Shown here one piece after another: positions 5,367-6,943 of a stretch of 6,943 nt of DNA. The stretch covers positions 1 to 6,943 of the forward strand of contig CALEDW010000286.1 of assembly GCA_937949585.1 (NCBI GenBank), given 5' to 3'. The first letter of the stretch is position 1; each line of letters opens with the position of its first letter. The stretch is from an uncultured Acidimicrobiia bacterium. Its GTDB lineage: Bacteria; Actinomycetota; Acidimicrobiia; IMCC26256; CALEDW01. The translations under genes were made by a program, and so were the position numbers. The notes under the pieces are model-generated. The model had not been told where the DNA came from. It did no database searches and saw only the letters and a program-made list of their open reading frames with translations.

Positions 5367-6002
5367 GTGAGCGCTCCCCCGCCCCTCAGCGACCGGCAAC
5401 GGCGGATCCTCGAGTTCATCGACACCCAGATCCGCGACCGCGGCTTCCCGCCGAGCGTGCGGGAGATCGGCGCGGCGGTCGGGCTCACCTCCACCTCAAC
5501 CGTGCACGCCCATCTGCGGGCCCTCGAACGCAACGGCTACCTGCGGCGCGACCCCACGAAGCCCCGGGCAATGGAACTGCACTTCGAACCGGCGTCCGGG
5601 GCGATCGGCGACCGGCGACGCGTGCGTCACGTGCCCCTCGTCGGCCACGTCGCCGCCGGGACCGGCGTCATCGCCGCCGAGCACGTGGAAGAGGTGCTGC
5701 CCCTCCCCGAGGACTTCACCGGCTCCGGCCCGCTGTTCATGTTGCGGGTGCGGGGCGAGTCGATGACGGGCGCCGGCATCCTCGACGGTGACTACGTCGT
5801 GGTGCGGAGGCAGGACACCGCGGAGCACCACGACATCGTCGTGGCCGGGCTTCCAGGCGAGGAGGCGACGGTGAAGACCTACCTGCGCCGCCGCTCCAAG
5901 GTGGTCCTCCGGCCGGAACATCCCGCCTTCGAGGAGCTGGTGCTCGACCCGTCGGACGTCGTGATCTACGGCCGGGTCGTCACCGTGCTGCGCCGGCTCT
6001 GA
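5367..6002 (+). CDS. lexA: LexA, SOS response repressor and autoprotease
   Basis: LexA represses DNA-damage genes and cleaves itself when stimulated by RecA filaments. The 211-residue product has an N-terminal winged helix (about 6-70, opening LSDRQRRILEFI, with recognition-helix region TSTSTVHAHLRAL at 41-53) and a C-terminal S24 peptidase domain. All catalytic features are present: the Ala97-Gly98 cleavage bond in HVAAGTG, nucleophile S132 in GESM, and general base K170 in ATVKTY. Length is normal. The start is GTG 5367, in agreement with the family N-terminus and the leaderless promoter. It is divergent from the LysM gene. Four LexA-like boxes upstream indicate autoregulation. The DUF222 gene follows 64 bases downstream but has its own -10 and SOS box. 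Confidence 0.97.
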   Translation: MSAPPPLSDRQRRILEFIDTQIRDRGFPPSVREIGAAVGLTSTSTVHAHLRALERNGYLRRDPTKPRAMELHFEPASGAIGDRRRVRHVPLVGHVAAGTGVIAAEHVEEVLPLPEDFTGSGPLFMLRVRGESMTGAGILDGDYVVVRRQDTAEHHDIVVAGLPGEEATVKTYLRRRSKVVLRPEHPAFEELVLDPSDVVIYGRVVTVLRRL

Positions 6003-6036
6003 GGCCCGGCCCGGCCGCCGGTCGCAGCACGCCGAC

Positions 6037-6047
6037 CGTGTCACACC
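6037..6047 (+). promoter_or_regulatory. 11-mer shared with the LysM promoter (PafBC-like)
   Basis: CGTGTCACACC is identical to the minus-strand sequence at 5244-5254 before the LysM gene. Here it ends 6 bases before the -10 TAGCGT, against 7 bases there. It contains the TGTCA core of the RecA-independent damage motif, but the spacing to the -10 is one base short of the published N8. Confidence 0.35.
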
Positions 6048-6053
6048 TTCCGT

Positions 6054-6059
6054 TAGCGT
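6054..6059 (+). promoter_or_regulatory. -10 element of the DUF222 gene, leaderless
   Basis: TAGCGT fits TANNNT and ends 7 bases before ATG 6067, which places transcription start at the ATG itself. No Shine-Dalgarno sequence precedes the ATG, and no clear -35 is present. Confidence 0.5.
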
Positions 6060-6074
6060 CGAACGCATGTTCGA
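6059..6074. promoter_or_regulatory. Perfect LexA (SOS) box overlapping the DUF222 gene start codon
   Basis: TCGAACGCATGTTCGA matches the mycobacterial SOS box TCGAAC-N4-GTTCGA at all 12 defined positions, better than any of the four boxes before lexA. It overlaps the last base of the -10 and includes the ATG at 6067-6069, so bound LexA would block initiation outright. Confidence 0.85.
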
Positions 6075-6943
6075 GACGATGCGGACAGAGGTGGGCCGCC
6101 TGCGCACCCGGATCGAGCGGCTGACCGACCGGATTCGGCACAGTCGACCCGCCGACACCGCCACAACGGCCGACTTGGAAGGCCTGCTCGCCGACGTCGG
6201 ATCGCTGCGACGGGCGACAGACGGGCTTCTCGTCGAGGTAACCGGGCGCCTCCGGGAGCGACGGCCGACGCGACAGGTTGCCGCCGACCTCGCCCTCGCC
6301 ACGGGCACGACGTCCGGCACGGCGCAGGAGTTCGTGGCGGTGGCCGAGCGCCTCGATCAGCTTGGGGGGACCCGGGAGGCCCTGGCGGCCGGGCGCCTGT
6401 CGGTCACCGAAGCCCGCGTGATCGCCGAGACCGCGCCGGACCCCGACGCCGAGGACCGGCTGATCCGGGTGGCCGAGCTCGAGGGGCTCGGAGTGCTGCG
6501 CCGCGAGGCCACCGCAACCCGGGCCGCCACCGAGGATCCCGCCGCCCGATGGCGCCGACACCGCGCCGCCCGTTGCCTGTCGACGTGGACCGACCTCGAC
6601 GGCATGGTCGCGGGGCGCTTCCGGCTCCCGCCCGAGGTCGGCGGGGAGGTGCGGGCGATCCTCGACGACGCCACCCGTCGCCGCTACCGGGACCAGCTGC
6701 CGGGGCATCGCGAGCCGCCCGAGCGTTGCGCCGCCGACGCCCTCGTCGCTCTGCTCCGGTCCGCCGCCGGCGGGTCCGTTCCCGGCGGTCGCAGCGGCCG
6801 CACCAGCCCCACCGGCAAGCGCGCTCCTGCCCGGCGGTCGGGGGCGGTCCGCCCCGTCCTCCACGTCGTCGTCGACCACGCCGCCCTCGTGCGCGGTGCG
6901 ACGCTGCCCGGGGAGCGCTGCGAGATCCCCGGCGTGGGACCGG
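6067..6943 (+). CDS. DUF222 (13E12 repeat family) protein, probable HNH endonuclease, cut by the right edge
   Basis: The open frame has no stop before the window ends, giving 292 residues of an incomplete protein. Family members usually carry a DUF222 domain followed by a C-terminal HNH nuclease; only the first part is visible, so nuclease function is inferred. Residues 1-75 are an Arg-rich helical start (possible coiled coil, 6-65). The DUF222 core shows GRLSVTEARVIAETA (109-123), DLDGMVAGRFRLPPEVGGEV (176-195), RCAADALVALL (230-240) and VRPVLHVVVDHAALVRG (271-287). A low-complexity Arg/Gly/Ser/Pro linker is at 241-269, and the visible end CEIPGVGP is the block that normally precedes the HNH part. 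Start is ATG 6067, leaderless and inside a perfect SOS box. In M. tuberculosis several 13E12 genes also carry SOS boxes. Such genes are often multicopy, so neighbourhood need not be conserved. Confidence 0.85.
   Translation, partial: MFETMRTEVGRLRTRIERLTDRIRHSRPADTATTADLEGLLADVGSLRRATDGLLVEVTGRLRERRPTRQVAADLALATGTTSGTAQEFVAVAERLDQLGGTREALAAGRLSVTEARVIAETAPDPDAEDRLIRVAELEGLGVLRREATATRAATEDPAARWRRHRAARCLSTWTDLDGMVAGRFRLPPEVGGEVRAILDDATRRRYRDQLPGHREPPERCAADALVALLRSAAGGSVPGGRSGRTSPTGKRAPARRSGAVRPVLHVVVDHAALVRGATLPGERCEIPGVGP

Noticed and set aside
1..6943. Mobile elements, CRISPR arrays, tRNA or rRNA genes
   Set aside because: I found no transposase or integrase coding sequence, spaced repeats, or tRNA-like or rRNA-like stretches. 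The DUF222 gene is from a multicopy family but shows no insertion-element ends here.

Overview
The window is very GC-rich and reads as actinomycete chromosome. The LexA sites are of the GAAC-N4-GTTC type, TANNNT -10 elements lie 6-7 bases before start codons (leaderless style), and the gene order DUF222/HNH, lexA, LysM protein, nrdR, nrdJ recalls known actinobacterial loci: M. tuberculosis has lexA, Rv2719c and nrdR side by side, and Streptomyces has lexA, nrdR and nrdJ. A placement near Acidimicrobiia is only an impression; nothing in the window proves it.

Layout. Bases 1-237 hold no gene I can support, only strong GC-rich hairpins that look like a terminator region. At 238-420 (minus) is a 60-residue protein I do not recognise. 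It is divergent from mobB (447-908, plus), a P-loop protein of molybdopterin-guanine dinucleotide cofactor synthesis. mobB converges on nrdJ (1025-3853, minus), which encodes the adenosylcobalamin-dependent class II ribonucleotide reductase. Upstream of nrdJ on the same strand are its repressor gene nrdR (4053-4568) and a gene for a single-pass membrane LysM protein (4668-5120). A 246-base divergent control region separates the LysM gene from lexA (5367-6002, plus). After lexA, a DUF222 (13E12 repeat family) gene starts at 6067 and runs off the right edge, before any HNH nuclease domain is reached.

How the genes fit together. The right two thirds is a DNA-damage and dNTP-supply neighbourhood. 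LexA would repress itself through four LexA-like boxes, and the DUF222 gene through one perfect box overlapping its -10 element and start codon. The LysM protein resembles in layout and position the damage-induced division or cell-wall proteins next to lexA in other Gram-positives (YneA, DivS, ChiZ). NrdR probably controls nrdJ through an 18-bp perfect palindrome in the nrdJ leader, downstream of a near-consensus promoter. An identical 11-mer in the promoter regions of both the LysM and DUF222 genes resembles the PafBC (LexA-independent) damage promoter motif and may be a second layer of control.

I saw no complete new system, mobile element, CRISPR array, tRNA or rRNA. The regulatory layout is the most interesting part of the window.
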